A DNA stretch of 6,380 nt from Comamonadaceae bacterium (lineage in GTDB: Bacteria; Pseudomonadota; Gammaproteobacteria; Burkholderiales; Burkholderiaceae_C), in contig CANHBU010000117.1 in the NCBI GenBank assembly GCA_947458345.1, positions 1 to 6,380 of the forward strand. Reading direction: 5' to 3'. The notes beneath the pieces were generated by a model. The model was given only the letters and a program-made list of their open reading frames with translations, made no database searches and had not been told where the DNA came from. Shown here piece after piece: positions 1-6,380 of this stretch. How positions within the stretch are numbered: the stretch's first letter is position 1; each line of letters begins with the position of its first letter. A program made the translations under genes and the position numbers.

Positions 1-1913
1 CCGAAGTCCAAAATCTTGGTGATAGGACCTTCGTAAATCTTGCCGATTTCCACTTCTGCAGTGATTTCCTGAATGCGGCGTTTGGCTTCGTCAGCTTTGG
101 CGCCGTCAGTAGCAGCAATGGTGATGGTGCCGTCTTCTTCGATGTTGATCTGGCAACCGGTTTCTTCGGTCAACGCGCGAATAACTGCGCCGCCCTTGCC
201 AATCACGTCGCGGATTTTCTCGGGGTTGATCTTCATGGTGTAGAGCTTGGGCGCGAAGCTGGAGACTTCGGCCTTGGCCTCGCCCATGGCGTCTTGCATC
301 TTGCCCAGAATGTGCATGCGTGCTTCCTTGGCCTGCGCCAGAGCGACCTGCATGATTTCCTTGGTGATGCCCTGGATCTTGATGTCCATCTGCAGCGCGG
401 TGATGCCATTGGTGGTGCCGGCAACCTTGAAATCCATATCGCCCAGGTGATCCTCATCGCCCAAGATGTCGGTGAGCACCGCAAAGCGGTTGTCGTCTTT
501 GATCAAGCCCATGGCGATACCTGCCACATGGGCCTTCATCGGCACGCCCGCGTCCATCAAGGACAAGCAGCCGCCACAGACCGAGGCCATGGACGAGGAA
601 CCATTGGACTCGGTGATCTCGGAGACCACCCGCATGGTGTAGGGAAACTCTTCCTTGGTCGGCAAGACCGCCACCAAGGCACGCTTGGCCAGGCGGCCGT
701 GGCCGATCTCGCGGCGCTTGGGGCTGCCAACGCGGCCGGTCTCACCGGTGGCAAAGGGCGGCATGTTGTAGTGCAGCATGAAGCGGTCTTCGTAGTCGCC
801 CGACAGCGCATCGATGCGCTGAGCGTCGCGCTCGGTGCCCAGAGTGGCCACCACCAGAGCCTGCGTCTCGCCGCGCGTAAACAGCGCCGAGCCATGGGTG
901 CGTGGCAGCACGCCGTTGCGGATTTCGATGGGGCGCACGGTGCGCGTGTCACGGCCGTCGATACGCGGCTCGCCGGCCAGAATCTGGCTGCGCACGATCT
1001 TGGCCTCAATTTCAAACAGCAGGCCATCGACCTTGACCGAATCAAAAGCAACGCCAGCGGCCGCCAAGCCGTCCTTGGTCTCAGCGTAAGCCACACGACA
1101 AGCCTGGGTGCGGGCCTGCTTGCTGCGAATCTGGTAGGCCGCCTGAAGCTTGGCCTGTGCCAGCTCATTGATTTTGGCAATCAGCGGCTCATCCTTGGCC
1201 GGCGCCTGCCAATTCCAAACCGGCTTGCCCGCGTCGCGCACCAGTTCGTGGATGGCATCGATCGCAAGCTTGCCCTGCGCATGACCAAACACGACCGCGC
1301 CGAGCATGATCTCTTCGGACAACTGCTGGGCCTCAGACTCGACCATCAACACGGCCGATTCTGTGCCAGCGACCACCAGATCCATCTGCGACTGAGCCAG
1401 CTGGTCCTTGCTCGGGTTGAGCACATACTGCCCGTCCACATAAGCCACGCGGGCTGCACCGATCGGACCATTGAAGGGGATGCCCGAGATCGCCAGCGCG
1501 GCGCTGGAGGCGATCATGGCCGGGATATCGCCTTCCACCTGCGGGTTCAGCGAAAGCACATGGACCACCACCTGCACTTCGTTGAAGAAACCGTCAGGAA
1601 ACAGGGGGCGGATCGGACGATCAATCAGGCGGGAGGTAAGGGTCTCGAACTCGCTGGGCCGGCCCTCACGCTTGAAAAAGCTGCCGGGGATCTTGCCGGC
1701 CGCATAGGTTTTCTCGAGGTAGTCGACCGTCAGCGGGAAAAAGTCCTGTCCCGGTTTGGCGTCGCTTTTGGCCACAACCGTGGCCAGCACCACGGTGCCG
1801 TCCATGTCGAGCAGCACCGCGCCGGTCGATTGGCGGGCGATCTCGCCGGTCTCGAGGGTGACCTTGTGCTGACCCCACTGAAAGGTCTTGCTGACTTTAT
1901 TGAAAATACTCAT
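1..1913 (-). CDS. pnp: Polynucleotide phosphorylase (PNPase), 3' end beyond window
   Basis: PNPase is a 3'-5' phosphorolytic exoribonuclease that releases nucleoside diphosphates. It acts as a ring trimer in the cytoplasm, often in the RNA degradosome. The frame is open from ATG 1913 to the window edge (637 complete codons). It shows the first RNase PH-like domain with [10 protein letters not shown] at residues 79-88 and [10 protein letters not shown] at 97-106, then the linker. The second, catalytic PH domain has the phosphate-binding serines 439-441 (SSSMAS) and the [12 protein letters not shown] block with D488, D494 and K496, matching E. coli D486/D492/K494 with an offset of two. A KH domain follows (VIGKGG, GxxG at 572-575), and the S1 domain begins near residue 618 ([15 protein letters not shown]). 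About 65-80 residues of S1 and tail should lie outside. GGAG at 1921-1924, 7 bases before ATG, supports the start. No internal frameshift was seen. It is downstream of rpsO, as in many bacteria. Confidence 0.98.
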   Translation of the reverse strand, partial: MSIFNKVSKTFQWGQHKVTLETGEIARQSTGAVLLDMDGTVVLATVVAKSDAKPGQDFFPLTVDYLEKTYAAGKIPGSFFKREGRPSEFETLTSRLIDRPIRPLFPDGFFNEVQVVVHVLSLNPQVEGDIPAMIASSAALAISGIPFNGPIGAARVAYVDGQYVLNPSKDQLAQSQMDLVVAGTESAVLMVESEAQQLSEEIMLGAVVFGHAQGKLAIDAIHELVRDAGKPVWNWQAPAKDEPLIAKINELAQAKLQAAYQIRSKQARTQACRVAYAETKDGLAAAGVAFDSVKVDGLLFEIEAKIVRSQILAGEPRIDGRDTRTVRPIEIRNGVLPRTHGSALFTRGETQALVVATLGTERDAQRIDALSGDYEDRFMLHYNMPPFATGETGRVGSPKRREIGHGRLAKRALVAVLPTKEEFPYTMRVVSEITESNGSSSMASVCGGCLSLMDAGVPMKAHVAGIAMGLIKDDNRFAVLTDILGDEDHLGDMDFKVAGTTNGITALQMDIKIQGITKEIMQVALAQAKEARMHILGKMQDAMGEAKAEVSSFAPKLYTMKINPEKIRDVIGKGGAVIRALTEETGCQINIEEDGTITIAATDGAKADEAKRRIQEITAEVEIGKIYEGPITKILDF

Positions 1914-1989
1914 GCTCAGTCTCCGAAATCACAAAAACAGGGCCTATGGCTGCCCCGAGGGCCCGGAGGGACATCACCGAACACGATGC

Positions 1990-2025
1990 CATTCCAGAAG
2001 GAACCGAGGGGTTGCTCGTGGAATG
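1990..2025 (-). promoter_or_regulatory. Stem-loop in pnp leader, possible RNase III/PNPase control element
   Basis: A symmetric inverted repeat lies in the 147-base stretch between the rpsO terminator and pnp. CATTCCA (1990-1996) pairs with TGGAATG (2019-2025). Inside it AACC (2002-2005) pairs with GGTT (2010-2013) around a 4-base loop, leaving a 5x5 internal loop. The pairing is read directly. In E. coli the pnp leader forms a stem cleaved by RNase III, after which PNPase destabilises its own message. That this hairpin does the same here is inference from position and shape. Closer to the start, CTCCG (minus strand, 1969-1965) can pair with CGGAG (1925-1921), which contains the pnp Shine-Dalgarno. 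No convincing pnp promoter was seen in this stretch. Confidence 0.5.
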
Positions 2026-2060
2026 ACACAGCGCGTGTTCCTGCTGCCTTGCTCCGAAGT

Positions 2061-2094
2061 AAAAAACGCCTGAGCCAGCGAACCAACTCAGGCG
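2061..2094 (-). terminator. Rho-independent terminator after rpsO
   Basis: On the minus strand CGCCTGAG (2094-2087) pairs perfectly over 8 bp with CTCAGGCG (2074-2067) around a 12-base loop, followed at once by six T residues (2066-2061). It begins 20 bases after the rpsO stop. It should end most rpsO transcripts or attenuate read-through into pnp. In E. coli a comparable terminator between rpsO and pnp is leaky, so pnp is transcribed both from the rpsO promoter and from its own. Whether read-through occurs here cannot be judged from the sequence. Confidence 0.92.
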
Positions 2095-2113
2095 CTCTTG
2101 TTGCTCATGCGGC

Positions 2114-2380
2114 TTACTTGCGCAGGCCGAGCTTGCTGATCAGCGCCGTATAGCGGTCGGCGTCTTTGGCCTTGAGGTAGTCGAGCAGCTTGCGACGACG
2201 GCTGACCATGCGCAACAGGCCACGGCGACCGTGGTGGTCTTTGGCGTGGTCCTTGAAATGGGGCGTCAACTCGTTGATGCGACCGGTGAGCAGGGCGACC
2301 TGCACTTCGGGGCTGCCGGTGTCGTTGGCAGAGCGCGCGTTGGCCGAGACGATCTCGGCCTTGATGGATTTGGCAATCAT
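2114..2380 (-). CDS. rpsO: 30S ribosomal protein S15
   Basis: S15 is a primary 16S rRNA-binding protein of the small subunit that binds the helix 20/21/22 junction and nucleates assembly of the platform. The product is 88 residues (family about 88-89), starting [11 protein letters not shown] and ending ISKLGLRK, followed by TAA. It contains the recognisable family blocks [16 protein letters not shown] (20-35), the DHHGRRGLL turn (48-56) with the conserved His/Asp used in rRNA contacts, and RRRKLLDYL (61-69). AGGA at 2387-2390, 6 bases upstream, supports ATG 2380. The frame is open upstream to 2518, but that stretch overlaps the aminotransferase end, lacks family similarity and is not part of S15. 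It precedes a terminator and pnp, the common rpsO-pnp order. S15 often represses its own message; a candidate structured leader lies upstream. Confidence 0.98.
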   Translation of the reverse strand: MIAKSIKAEIVSANARSANDTGSPEVQVALLTGRINELTPHFKDHAKDHHGRRGLLRMVSRRRKLLDYLKAKDADRYTALISKLGLRK

Positions 2381-2396
2381 GGTGTGTCCTGAACTT

Positions 2397-2477
2397 GCGA
2401 ACGCTGCAGTCTCCAAATGAAAACCGCTCGCGCCGTGCTGGCCTGTATGGCCTACGCCGAAGACCCATTCCTCGGCG
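2397..2477 (-). promoter_or_regulatory. Structured rpsO leader: two stem-loops upstream of the S15 ribosome binding site
   Basis: Two inverted repeats lie between the aminotransferase stop and rpsO. In minus-strand order, CGCCGA (2477-2472) pairs with TCGGCG (2460-2455), 6 bp with an 11-base loop. Then GCGAGCG (2431-2425) pairs with CGTTCGC (2403-2397), 7 bp including one G-U pair (2427-2401) with a 21-base loop, ending 6 bases before the Shine-Dalgarno AGGA. The pairing is direct observation. S15 is known to regulate rpsO through leader structures in several bacteria, by different folds. Assigning this leader as an S15 target is inference. The first stem could instead act as a weak terminator for the aminotransferase, but no T-tract follows it. 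Confidence 0.4.
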
Positions 2478-2485
2478 AACCGATG

Positions 2486-2518
2486 ATTATAGCGCCATCC
2501 AGCGGGCCAACCGGTCAA
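2486..2518 (-). promoter_or_regulatory. Candidate sigma-70 promoter for rpsO
   Basis: A perfect TATAAT lies at 2491-2486 on the minus strand, overlapping the aminotransferase stop codon. Upstream are TTGACC (2518-2513, spacer 21) and TTGGCC (2510-2505, spacer 13). Neither has the preferred spacing near 17, so the -35 element is doubtful. A start about 7 bases downstream of the -10 (near 2479) would give an rpsO leader of roughly 100 bases that begins with the 2455-2477 stem-loop. A TATAAT box is notable in such GC-rich DNA, and its placement just before a ribosomal protein gene fits independent rpsO transcription. Confidence 0.45.
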
Positions 2519-3659
2519 CCCCCTGGCCTAGCCGCTGCAAGTCGGCGCTGGCAAAGCACCAGCGCAGCCAACCCTGCATGGACGGATCGCGGCTGTCATG
2601 AAAGGCTTGTCCGGGAGCCAAACCCAGCCCCGCTTCCTGCACCAAGCGCTGGGCCAGCGCCAAGCTGTCATCGTGGCCGTCGAGCCGGAAAAAAGCGTAC
2701 ATGGCTCCGTCTGCCGCCTTCACCTGCACCCCCGGGAGCGCCTGCAGCAGGGGCACCAGGGTGTCTCGGCAACGCCTGAGATGGGCCACCACCGCCGGCG
2801 TGATCTCCTGCTGGTGGGCCAGGGCCGCAAGGCCGGCACGCTGCACAAAAACGGGCGAGCAGGAGGTGTTGAACTCGAGCAGCTTGCCCAGCGCGGGGGC
2901 CATGGCACTGGGCGAGGTCAGCCAACCCAGACGCCAGCCGGTCATGAGAAAACTCTTGGAAAAGCTGTTGACCACCAGCAGCCGATCGCCATCGGTGGCC
3001 AGATCGAGGAAACTTGGCGCACAGGCCGCATCGCGAAAATAAAGGCGCTCGTAAACCTCGTCGGCGACGATCCAGATGCCACGCCGGCGGCAGTGGTCCA
3101 GGATCACCTGCTGCTCCTGACGGCTCAAAGTCCAGCCGGTGGGGTTGTTGGGCGAGTTGAGCACCAGCACCCGGACCTCGTCGCCCAGAGCATCGAGCAA
3201 GCGGTCCATATCGAGTAACCAAGCCCCTTGCCTAGGTTGCAGACTGACGGTTTGCACCCGCGCGCCCATGACCCGGGGCTGGGCCACCAAATTGGGCCAT
3301 ACCGGGGTGACCACCACCACCTGATCGCCCGCATTGATCAAAGACTGCGCACTGAGCATCAAACCATTGACGCCACCGGCCGTCACGGCGATGCGTTCGG
3401 CCGAAATCGGCTGCGCGCCGGCGCTGCGCAGGGAACTGCTGTAGGCCGCCAGCGCCTCGCGCAAGGCCGGCAGCCCCAAATTGTGCGAGTAAAAGGTCTC
3501 GCCGGCCGCGAGCGAGGCGCTGGCGGCCTGTACGATCGGGCCAGGCGTGGCCGCATCGCTCTCGCCGAACCAAAACTTGAGCACGTCGCTGCGGTCGAGC
3601 GCCGCATTGGCCACCACGCGGATCAGGGACTCCTCGAGCTGCTCGATCACCTGTCTCAT
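2487..3659 (-). CDS. PLP-dependent class I/II aminotransferase, substrate unknown
   Basis: A 390-residue fold-type I (AspC-like subgroup) aminotransferase, normal length, cytoplasmic with no signal peptide. Visible landmarks are [14 protein letters not shown] (57-70), the cofactor-loop TAGG (93-96), NSPNNPTG (168-175, Asn172 expected to contact PLP), ADEVYERL (199-206, Asp200 pairs with the pyridine nitrogen, Tyr203 with O3'), SFSKSF (232-237) with Lys235 as the Schiff-base lysine, Arg243 in MTGWRLGW for the phosphate, and Arg366 (GWLRWCFA) as the likely substrate carboxylate-binding arginine. The fold and chemistry are therefore secure, but the amino donor cannot be assigned from sequence alone, so no symbol is given. 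Start ATG 3659 has AGAGG 7 bases upstream, overlapping the stop of the substrate-binding protein gene, from which it is separated by only 4 bases. Co-transcription with it is very likely. Confidence 0.93.
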   Translation of the reverse strand: MRQVIEQLEESLIRVVANAALDRSDVLKFWFGESDAATPGPIVQAASASLAAGETFYSHNLGLPALREALAAYSSSLRSAGAQPISAERIAVTAGGVNGLMLSAQSLINAGDQVVVVTPVWPNLVAQPRVMGARVQTVSLQPRQGAWLLDMDRLLDALGDEVRVLVLNSPNNPTGWTLSRQEQQVILDHCRRRGIWIVADEVYERLYFRDAACAPSFLDLATDGDRLLVVNSFSKSFLMTGWRLGWLTSPSAMAPALGKLLEFNTSCSPVFVQRAGLAALAHQQEITPAVVAHLRRCRDTLVPLLQALPGVQVKAADGAMYAFFRLDGHDDSLALAQRLVQEAGLGLAPGQAFHDSRDPSMQGWLRWCFASADLQRLGQGVDRLARWMAL

Positions 3660-3663
3660 GCCA

Positions 3664-4956
3664 TCACCTCTGAGGACGCTGCATTTTGCAGCTGTGCGGC
3701 TGCTCGGCCTGCTCGGCTGACAGCGTCTTGATCACCCGAAACCCATAGCCCGAGCCTTCGGCATCAAAGGCCACGCCTGGCGTGCCCTGCCGGTCCATCA
3801 GAACCACCCGCAAGGGCTGCTGAAACTGGTGATCGGCCAGCCGCATGCTGCCCGCATGTCCGCCCAGGGCGACCTGAGCGCGTGCGAGCTGGTGGGCCAC
3901 CGCATCAGCCTGCAAGGAGCCGGCTTTTTCGATCGACTGCGCCAGCGCCTCCATCATCAACTGCATGCGCATGTGCACATAGTCATCTTGTGGCCGAGGA
4001 AAACGTTGGCGAAAGCTGCGGTAAAAAGCCTGCGCCGACTCGCCCGGCACGTTGGCAAACCATTCGGCCACCGCCACCACCTTGCCCACGCCGGCCTCAC
4101 CGAGCACGCCAGGAACGCCCAGGGCATTGCCATAGAAGGTGTAGAACTTGCCTTCGAAACCAATGTCTCGCGCGGCCTTGACCAGCAGCGTCAAGTCGTT
4201 GCCAAAGTTGCCGGTGAGCACGGCCTGCGCGCCACTGGCCTTGATTTTGGTCGCATAAGGAATGAAGTCTTTGACCCGGCCCAGCGGATGCAACTCGTCA
4301 CCGACGATCTGCACATCCGGGCGCAGCAGCCCCAGTTGACGCCGGCCCTCGCGCAGCACCGCCTGACCGAAGCTGTAGTCCTGCCCGATCAGGTAAATGC
4401 GCTGCACCGATCGGTCCTCGCGCAAAACCTGCATCAAGGCGGCCATACGCATATCGGCATGGGCATCAAAGCGAAAGTGCCAATAGCTGCAGCGCTCGTT
4501 GGTGAGGACCGGATCGACTGCAGCGTAATTGAGAAAAACGACCCGCTTGTCCGGCTCGCGCTCATTGTGCTTGCCGATGGCATCGATCAGGGCCGCCGCT
4601 ACGGCCGAGGAATTGCCTTGCATGACGATGCGGATGCCGTCATCGATGGCCGAACGCAGGGCCGCCAGCGCCTCCTCGCTCTGACCCTTGCTGTCGTAAC
4701 GCACCATCTGCAAAGGCCGGGGACCGCCGGGCAAGGCCAGCCCTGCGCGAGCATTGACGCGCTCGGTGGCCCACACCAGGTTGCGAAAGGCCGCCTCCCC
4801 GCCATTGGCCAGCGGCCCCGACAAGGTTTCGATCAGGGCAATGCGCACCGGCGTTTGAGCGGCCGCTTTCGCCGCTCCCAAACAAAAGAGAAGAGCACCG
4901 TCTGAACTCCAGCACAGACCCCGACACCAAGGGGCCAGCTGCGACCACCGATTCAT
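3664..4956 (-). CDS. ABC-type periplasmic substrate-binding protein (Leu/Ile/Val-binding-like, Peripla_BP_6)
   Basis: A 430-residue protein that looks like a type I periplasmic binding protein of the LivJ kind. An N-terminal export signal is likely: a hydrophobic stretch near 20-33 ends AAKAAA, with probable cleavage before QTPVRIAL. The family hallmarks are [11 protein letters not shown] (43-53), VRYDSKGQ (85-92), [13 protein letters not shown] (111-123) and the inter-lobe [17 protein letters not shown] (184-200). Later blocks include [23 protein letters not shown] (242-264) and [10 protein letters not shown] (271-280). Such proteins deliver amino acids, amides or other small polar ligands to a membrane permease, but no permease or ATPase gene is in the window, so it is an orphan here. 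ATG 4956 is preferred over GTG 4962 because AGGAGG sits 7 bases before the ATG and only 1 before the GTG. Its start overlaps the tsaD stop. The ligand is unknown; a ligand-sensing role without transport is also possible. Confidence 0.88.
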   Translation of the reverse strand: MNRWSQLAPWCRGLCWSSDGALLFCLGAAKAAAQTPVRIALIETLSGPLANGGEAAFRNLVWATERVNARAGLALPGGPRPLQMVRYDSKGQSEEALAALRSAIDDGIRIVMQGNSSAVAAALIDAIGKHNEREPDKRVVFLNYAAVDPVLTNERCSYWHFRFDAHADMRMAALMQVLREDRSVQRIYLIGQDYSFGQAVLREGRRQLGLLRPDVQIVGDELHPLGRVKDFIPYATKIKASGAQAVLTGNFGNDLTLLVKAARDIGFEGKFYTFYGNALGVPGVLGEAGVGKVVAVAEWFANVPGESAQAFYRSFRQRFPRPQDDYVHMRMQLMMEALAQSIEKAGSLQADAVAHQLARAQVALGGHAGSMRLADHQFQQPLRVVLMDRQGTPGVAFDAEGSGYGFRVIKTLSAEQAEQPHSCKMQRPQR

Positions 4957-5987
4957 GCGCACACCTCCTGTAAAGGCCAGCGCGGCTTGACGTCAAAGGC
5001 GTAAGCGGACTGCTCAGGCACCAGATCGGCCCGCAGACGCATGGCAGCGGCCATGGCAATCATGGCCCCGTTGTCTGTGCACAGATGCAACTCAGGGTAA
5101 TGCACCCGCACCCCTTGCCGCTGGCAAGCGGCCCCCAGCCGCTGCCGCAGGGCCAGGTTCGCACCGACCCCGCCGGCGACCACCAAGCGCCGCAGGCCCG
5201 TGGCTTGTAAAGCAGCCATGCATTTGGCGTGCAAGACGTCCACGATGGCCGCTTGCGTGGCCGCAGCCAGATCGGCGCGCCGCGGCCCCAGGCCATCGCC
5301 CAGGCGCTGCACTTGGGTCAGCACCGCCGTCTTCAGGCCCGCGAAGGAAAAATCGAGATCGCCGCTGTGCAGCAAGGGGCGCGGCAGCTTGAAGGCCTGC
5401 GCATCGCCCGCCTGCGCCAGCCGCGACAGGTGCGGACCGCCCGGATAGGGCAATCCCAGCAGCTTGGCCGATTTGTCAAAAGCTTCGCCTGCCGCATCGT
5501 CCAAGGTCTCGCCGAGCAAGGCGTAGCGCCCCACCCCGTCAACCCGCATGAGCTGGGTGTGGCCGCCAGAGACCAGCAAGGCAACGAAAGGAAACTCGGG
5601 CGGATCGTCGCTGAGAAAGGGGGACAGCAGGTGCCCCTCCAAGTGGTGCACGCCCAGAGCAGGCTTGCCCAAACCGGCCGCCAGCGCGCAGGCCAGGCCC
5701 GCCCCGACCAGCAAGGCACCGGCCAGGCCCGGCCCCCGGGTGTAGGCCACCCAGTCGATCTGGCCCAACTTGAGCGCCGATTGCTCGAGCACCTGCTCAA
5801 TCAGCGGCAAGGCCCGGCGAATATGGTCACGACTGGCCAACTCCGGCACGACACCGCCATAGGCCTGATGCAAATCGATTTGGCTGTGCAGGGCCTGCGC
5901 CTTGAGCACGGGAAGCCCAGCGCCACCGGCATCGACCACAGCGACTCCGGTTTCATCACAGCTCGACTCGATTCCCAGGACAACCAT
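4953..5987 (-). CDS. tsaD: tRNA N6-adenosine threonylcarbamoyltransferase TsaD
   Basis: TsaD (formerly Gcp/YgjD) transfers the threonylcarbamoyl group from threonylcarbamoyl-AMP to N6 of A37 in tRNAs reading ANN codons. In bacteria it works with TsaB and TsaE, using the product of TsaC. The product is 344 residues (E. coli about 337), an ASKHA-fold protein. It opens [15 protein letters not shown] (3-17). Metal-binding HxxxH is at H115/H119 (GVHHLEGHL), with SGGHTQ at 140-145, GGVGAN at 272-277 and CTDNGAMIA at 303-311, where Asp305 is the third metal ligand. ATG 5987 is chosen because the family begins right there. An upstream in-frame GTG at 6032 would add 15 residues rich in Arg with no family match. 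No Shine-Dalgarno is visible before ATG 5987, which is odd for this window. It is the first gene of a tight three-gene unit. Confidence 0.97.
   Translation of the reverse strand: MVVLGIESSCDETGVAVVDAGGAGLPVLKAQALHSQIDLHQAYGGVVPELASRDHIRRALPLIEQVLEQSALKLGQIDWVAYTRGPGLAGALLVGAGLACALAAGLGKPALGVHHLEGHLLSPFLSDDPPEFPFVALLVSGGHTQLMRVDGVGRYALLGETLDDAAGEAFDKSAKLLGLPYPGGPHLSRLAQAGDAQAFKLPRPLLHSGDLDFSFAGLKTAVLTQVQRLGDGLGPRRADLAAATQAAIVDVLHAKCMAALQATGLRRLVVAGGVGANLALRQRLGAACQRQGVRVHYPELHLCTDNGAMIAMAAAMRLRADLVPEQSAYAFDVKPRWPLQEVCA
4964..4969 (-). promoter_or_regulatory. Strong Shine-Dalgarno of the substrate-binding protein, inside tsaD
   Basis: A consensus AGGAGG lies within the last codons of tsaD, 7 bases before ATG 4956. 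That ATG overlaps the tsaD stop as ATGA (4956-4953). This fixes the start of the binding-protein gene and argues for translational coupling: ribosomes ending tsaD can restart at once. Confidence 0.9.
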
Positions 5988-6168
5988 GGGCAGCGAGTGT
6001 AAGGGCCGTCTGCGGCGCCCCGTTGGTCCCACACCCCCCTAAAAGCACCTCGACCCGATCCAGGCCATCGAGTCGGCGAGCTTCCTGCTCGTCGACGACC
6101 TGGTGAGCCAGGGCATCGTGGCGCCGGCGCCGGCGCATGCCCAGGTGACGCATGCGAGGCGGCAGCCG
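5988..6168. other. Gene-free interval between rnhA and tsaD
   Basis: No recognisable gene lies in this 181-base stretch. It carries four consecutive inverted repeats (listed separately) and an imperfect direct repeat CCAGGcCATCG (6060-6070) / CCAGGgCATCG (6108-6118). The rnhA frame stays open after its TAG, giving a possible 65-codon reading frame (ATG 6153 to 5956, Arg-rich start) that runs into tsaD out of frame. It has no recognised family and no clear ribosome binding site. The plus strand also has an open frame with GC-rich third positions here, but it continues antisense to rnhA and is not credible. TACACT at 6001-5996 resembles a -10 box close to the tsaD start, but no matching -35 was found. 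Confidence 0.6.
6072..6156. repeat. Cluster of four inverted repeats
   Basis: Four potential stem-loops occupy 85 bases. (1) 6072-6081 pairs with 6087-6096, a 10-bp stem with a single G-T position (perfect with a G-U pair in a plus-strand RNA, one A-C mismatch in a minus-strand RNA) and a 5-base loop. (2) CCTGG 6099-6103 pairs with CCAGG 6108-6112, with a 4-base loop. (3) GCGCCGGCGCCGGCGC (6121-6136) is a perfect 16-base palindrome. (4) CGCATGC 6134-6140 pairs with GCATGCG 6150-6156, 7 bp with a 9-base loop; it overlaps (3) by three bases. No T-tract follows on either strand, so it is not a standard intrinsic terminator. GC-rich sequence forms chance palindromes easily, but the density here is high. 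Confidence 0.65.
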
Positions 6169-6380
6169 CTAAGCTTGGCCGACCGATCGGGCCGACTCAA
6201 GCGCCAGCGCCACCCCCTGGTTGGCCAGCGCATCGGCTTTTTCATTGCCGACATTACCGGCGTGGCCGCGCACCCAGCGCCAGTCGATTTGGTGACCCGC
6301 GCCGCTGACCAGGGCGTCGAGCCGCTGCCACAAATCCACGTTCTTCACCGGGGTCTTGCCGGCCGTTATCCAGCCGCGCG
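6169..6380 (-). CDS. rnhA: Ribonuclease HI, C-terminal fragment (5' end beyond window)
   Basis: RNase HI cleaves the RNA strand of RNA:DNA hybrids with two metal ions, removing primers and R-loops. Only the last 69 residues are in the window, ending at TAG 6171-6169. The family's C-terminal part is clear: [20 protein letters not shown], then [25 protein letters not shown]. The His of GHAG (codon 6264-6262) corresponds to E. coli His124, and the Asp of KADALA (codon 6234-6232) to catalytic Asp134, with the expected spacing of ten residues. The catalytic Asp10, Glu48 and Asp70 equivalents lie outside. The C-terminus is short and lacks any extra domain in view. Nothing shows whether it is co-transcribed with tsaD; the gap of 181 bases argues against tight coupling. 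Confidence 0.95.
   Translation of the reverse strand, partial: RGWITAGKTPVKNVDLWQRLDALVSGAGHQIDWRWVRGHAGNVGNEKADALANQGVALALESARSVGQA

Noticed and set aside
294..2153. 619-codon open frame on the plus strand across pnp and the rpsO-pnp gap
   Set aside because: It is antisense to a complete, motif-verified pnp frame; the product has no recognisable family. Long antisense frames are expected from codon bias in GC-rich genes.
2455..2477. Terminator for the aminotransferase gene
   Set aside because: The 6-bp stem has no T-tract after it; kept only as part of the rpsO leader.
2381..2518. In-frame upstream extension of rpsO to 134 codons
   Set aside because: It overlaps the aminotransferase end, adds residues absent from S15 proteins, and AGGA is correctly placed for ATG 2380.
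2598..3218. 206-codon plus-strand frame opposite the aminotransferase
   Set aside because: Antisense shadow; the minus strand carries all PLP-binding landmarks in order.
3829..4905. 358-codon plus-strand frame opposite the substrate-binding protein
   Set aside because: Antisense shadow. The minus-strand frame has an export signal, family blocks, a consensus ribosome binding site and a coupled start; the plus frame has none.
5229..6002. 257-codon plus-strand frame opposite tsaD
   Set aside because: Antisense shadow of an unmistakable TsaD with intact HxxxH and CTDNGA motifs.
6121..6156. Intrinsic terminator of rnhA
   Set aside because: The palindromes are GC-rich but no run of T follows on the minus strand.
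1..6380. tRNA, rRNA, CRISPR, insertion sequence or phage signatures
   Set aside because: No cloverleaf, regular repeat-spacer pattern, transposase, integrase or terminal repeats were seen on either strand.

Overview
This is a GC-rich, densely coding chromosomal segment. Every supported gene is on the minus strand, so transcription runs from high to low coordinates. In transcription order the genes are: the C-terminal part of ribonuclease HI (rnhA, 6380-6169); a 181-base gene-free gap full of inverted repeats; the tRNA t6A enzyme gene tsaD (5987-4953); a periplasmic ABC-type substrate-binding protein (4956-3664); a fold-type I PLP aminotransferase (3659-2487); ribosomal protein S15 (rpsO, 2380-2114); an intrinsic terminator; and polynucleotide phosphorylase (pnp, 1913-1), which leaves the window inside its S1 domain. 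The protein sequences and base composition suggest a betaproteobacterium, probably Burkholderiales and Comamonadaceae-like. That placement is inference from general familiarity, not from a search. There is no sign of mobile elements, phage, CRISPR, rRNA or tRNA.

The layout forms two likely transcription groups. In tsaD - substrate-binding protein - aminotransferase, the tsaD stop overlaps the next start in an ATGA arrangement and the following gap is 4 bases, each with a good Shine-Dalgarno sequence, so these three genes are almost certainly co-transcribed and translationally coupled. In rpsO - pnp, a perfect TATAAT at the end of the aminotransferase gene suggests that rpsO has its own promoter and a leader of about 100 bases with two stem-loops. 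A clear Rho-independent terminator separates rpsO from pnp, and the pnp leader carries a symmetric stem-loop. This is the classic bacterial rpsO-pnp arrangement, in which S15 and PNPase levels are commonly controlled through their leaders.

Most of the window is housekeeping: translation (S15, TsaD), RNA turnover (PNPase) and removal of RNA:DNA hybrids (RNase HI). The less ordinary parts are the orphan substrate-binding protein and aminotransferase locked into the tsaD operon, and the run of four inverted repeats between rnhA and tsaD. I did not find convincing evidence of a previously undescribed multi-gene system.
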